Below are positions 62,024 through 64,000 of a DNA stretch of 64,000 nt, one piece after another. The position numbers and the translations under genes were made by a program. This DNA is from Sorangium aterium (GTDB taxonomy: Bacteria > Myxococcota_A > Polyangia > Polyangiales > Polyangiaceae): assembly GCF_028368935.1 (NCBI RefSeq), contig NZ_JAQNDK010000001.1:248001-312000 (forward strand). The letters run 5' to 3'. A model generated the notes under the pieces. It had not been told where the DNA came from. It searched no databases and worked only from the letters and a program-made list of their open reading frames with translations. Positions within the stretch are counted from its first letter, which is position 1. The number at the start of each line of letters is the position of its first letter.

Positions 62024-64000
62024 TCAGCCCGGTAGGGAGCCCGGCTCGGCCCCGCGCGGCGGTCCGGTCCGCGGCAGCTCGACGATGAACGTCGCCCCGG
62101 CGCCGAGCGCGCTCTCGACGCGGATCGAGCCGCCGTGCGCCTCCGCGATCCGGCGGCTGATGTACAGGCCGAGCCCCAGCCCGCCGTAGTGCCTGTCCGA
62201 CACCGCGCGCTCGAACCGCTCGAAGATCTGCGCCTGACGCGCCGGGTCGATCCCGATCCCGTGATCCCGGACCGAGAGCCGCGCCGCCCCCGCCTCCTCG
62301 CCGATGGCGATCTCCACAGGCTTGCCCGCCCCGAACTTGATCGCGTTGGCGAGCAGGTTCGAGACGATCTGGTCCACGCGGGAACCATCCCAGAGGCCCA
62401 CGACCCGGCCGCCCTCCCGCAGCGAGACCGCACACCCGGCGCGCGCCAGATCCAGCTTGAACCGCGCGAGCGCGTCGCGGACGACCTCCCCGAGGTCGAC
62501 CTCCGCCACATCGAGCCTCAGCCGAGCCGCGTTGATCCGCGAGACGTCGAGCAGCTCGCTGTTCAGGCGGGTCAGGCGCGCCGCCTGCCGCAGCGCGCGG
62601 TCGACCCGCCTGCGCATGGCCTGCGGATCCCACGTGCGACCCGACTGGAGGGCTCGATCCACGGCCTCGAGCGTGAGCGTGAGCGACGTCATCGGCGTGT
62701 TGAGCTCGTGCGTCGCCACCGTCAGGAACTCGTCCCGCACGCAGACGGCATCCTGGGCAGCGCGGTAGAGCTGCGAATTGTCTATCGCGATCGCCGCCCG
62801 GCGCGCCACTTCCTGCACCAGCGCGAGATCGGCCTCCCCGTAGCGATGCCCCGGCACACACGAGACGATGTTCAGCACGCCGATCCTCTGTCCTCGCGCC
62901 ACCAGCGGCACGATGATCGAGCTCACCGCCCCGAGCTCGCGGATGAGCCTCGCGTGCCCGTCGTCCTCGGCGTATTCCCGGAGGACCTCTTCGGAGAGCT
63001 CGGGGAACAGGAGCGGCTCACCGCCCCGCAGGGCCTTGAGCGCCGGGTGAGGCGAATCCCAGCCAGGCGGATACCGCCGCTGTAGCTCCGCGAGCAACGA
63101 CTCCTTCGCAGCGTCTCGGTGCGCCCACGAGAGCCGGCGGATCACCCCGCCCTCCACGAGGTCGATGATGCACCAGTCGCAGAACGTTCGCACCGACAGC
63201 CGCGCGATGCGCGACAGCGTCTCTCCGTAATCGAGCGACCCGGAGAGGATGTCCCCGGCCTCCGCCAGGAAGGCTGCGCGCCGCTCCGCCGCCTCGGCCG
63301 CGTTCCGCGCCGACTGCTCCCTGGAGAGCAGCCGCGCGTTCTCCAGCGAGATCGCCGCCTGCGTGGCCAGGAGCGAGAGGGCGGTGAGCCGCTCCGGCGT
63401 GAATGCGCCGGCGAGAAGGTCGTTCTCGAGGTAGAGCAGGCCCGCCACCTCGGACCGCCTCAGGATGGGCGCGCAGAGGAGCGATCTGGGCCTGCGCCGC
63501 GCGAAGTAATCGTCGCTGGAGAACTTGCCCGCGTCCGCGATCGCGTCGTGCAGGATGACGCGCTCCTTCGTCCGTTGTACGTAGCGGACGAGCGACATGG
63601 GGACGCGCCGCGAGACGTCCTCTGTCGAACGCGAGAGGACGGTCGTCGCCGCCCCGCGCTCTTCGAGGGTCGCCTCGGCTTCGATGGAGAGGCGCTCGCC
63701 CTGAGCCACGACGAGGCAAGCTCGCTGCGCGCCGCCCTGCTCGAGGACGACCGTGAGCAGCGTACACAGGAGCCTGTCGAGGACGATGTCGCTCGAGATG
63801 GCCTGCGACGCCTTGAGCACCGAGAGCAGGTCGATCTCCTCGGACCGCGCCGCGAAGGTGGCGCTGTGAGGGTTCGTCCTCGCCTCCCAGAGTCGAGGAT
63901 TCCGCTGCTCGATCTGCTTGACCTTGCCGTCCGCCCCCCAGCGCGCGTAGCAGGCGCGGGCCTCGCGGAGGTACGTGGCGGCGAATACGTCGAACCCTCG
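62024..64000 (-). CDS. Trifunctional kinase/ATPase/histidine kinase, copy 4, 5' part beyond the window
   Basis: The last 658 codons of a fourth copy; the frame is open to the right edge (the first codons read RGFDVFAATYLREARACYAR, matching the end of the helical region in copies 2 and 3). It carries GAF 1 (LKASQAISSDIVLDRLL), GAF 2 (TFCDWCIIDLV) and a complete histidine kinase (ATHELNTPMTSL, NLLANAIKFG, DHGIGIDP, GGLGLGLYIS). Over the ATP-binding part the DNA differs from copy 3 at only about five positions in 270. Whether its N-terminal Ser/Thr kinase has Asp or Asn cannot be seen. Confidence 0.92.
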   Translation of the reverse strand, partial: RGFDVFAATYLREARACYARWGADGKVKQIEQRNPRLWEARTNPHSATFAARSEEIDLLSVLKASQAISSDIVLDRLLCTLLTVVLEQGGAQRACLVVAQGERLSIEAEATLEERGAATTVLSRSTEDVSRRVPMSLVRYVQRTKERVILHDAIADAGKFSSDDYFARRRPRSLLCAPILRRSEVAGLLYLENDLLAGAFTPERLTALSLLATQAAISLENARLLSREQSARNAAEAAERRAAFLAEAGDILSGSLDYGETLSRIARLSVRTFCDWCIIDLVEGGVIRRLSWAHRDAAKESLLAELQRRYPPGWDSPHPALKALRGGEPLLFPELSEEVLREYAEDDGHARLIRELGAVSSIIVPLVARGQRIGVLNIVSCVPGHRYGEADLALVQEVARRAAIAIDNSQLYRAAQDAVCVRDEFLTVATHELNTPMTSLTLTLEAVDRALQSGRTWDPQAMRRRVDRALRQAARLTRLNSELLDVSRINAARLRLDVAEVDLGEVVRDALARFKLDLARAGCAVSLREGGRVVGLWDGSRVDQIVSNLLANAIKFGAGKPVEIAIGEEAGAARLSVRDHGIGIDPARQAQIFERFERAVSDRHYGGLGLGLYISRRIAEAHGGSIRVESALGAGATFIVELPRTGPPRGAEPGSLPG

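Overview
The window is very GC-rich DNA that reads like a chromosome segment of a large-genome myxobacterium of the Sorangium/Polyangium type. The evidence is a high density of Ser/Thr protein kinases and composite sensor kinases, many secreted lipoproteins with Gly/Ser/Thr-rich linkers after the lipobox, a MYXO-CTERM-like sorting tail, an ECF sigma factor module and almost no operon-scale metabolism. No rRNA, tRNA, CRISPR array or intact insertion sequence was recognised.

Left part (1-13.8 kb): a secreted protein cut by the left edge, a kinase/ATPase/TPR regulator (1170-5204), and divergent from it a rifamycin phosphotransferase gene (rph, 5412-8024). The rph frame overlaps a secreted protein gene by 4 nt. 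An ECF sigma factor with an overlapping membrane/TPR-like partner follows, then a repeat-rich lipoprotein and a PNGase F-like lipoprotein.

Middle (14-31.8 kb): a trypsin-fold protease with a C-terminal jelly-roll-like tail; a minus-strand set of kinase (17777-19267), TPR/PEGA-like protein and carbohydrate-binding-like lipoprotein with overlapping reading frames; a PHB-depolymerase-type esterase with a MYXO-CTERM-like tail; a CAP-domain lipoprotein; an AraC regulator divergent from an NmrA-type reductase; a CheB-CheR-PAS-histidine kinase-receiver fusion; and a flippase-like membrane protein followed by what looks like a scrap of a glycosyltransferase gene.

Right-centre (32-41 kb): an RsbR-like PAS-STAS sensor, an Rpn-type nuclease-like protein, a HugZ-type protein, a B12-binding radical SAM protein with TPR tail lying 26 nt downstream of a GH1 beta-glucosidase, a small TPR protein, and a zinc alcohol dehydrogenase.

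Right part (41.1-64 kb): the most striking region. Four tandem same-strand copies of a roughly 1,900-residue protein occur here, each combining a Ser/Thr kinase, a STAND-like ATPase, a helical repeat region, two GAF domains and a histidine kinase. The fourth copy is cut by the right edge. Between copies 1 and 2 lie a PAS-STAS protein, a SpoIIAA-like protein and an oppositely oriented CDF metal transporter. The three complete copies share an upstream element (GGAACTG or a close variant, about 20 nt, then the palindrome CTATCGATAG) and a conserved leader. The 3' ends of copies 2-4 are nearly identical in DNA. The third copy has Asn in place of the catalytic Asp of its Ser/Thr kinase. Together with the neighbouring STAS proteins this looks like an expanded sensory array homogenised by gene conversion while its input domains diverge; its signal and outputs cannot be read from the sequence.
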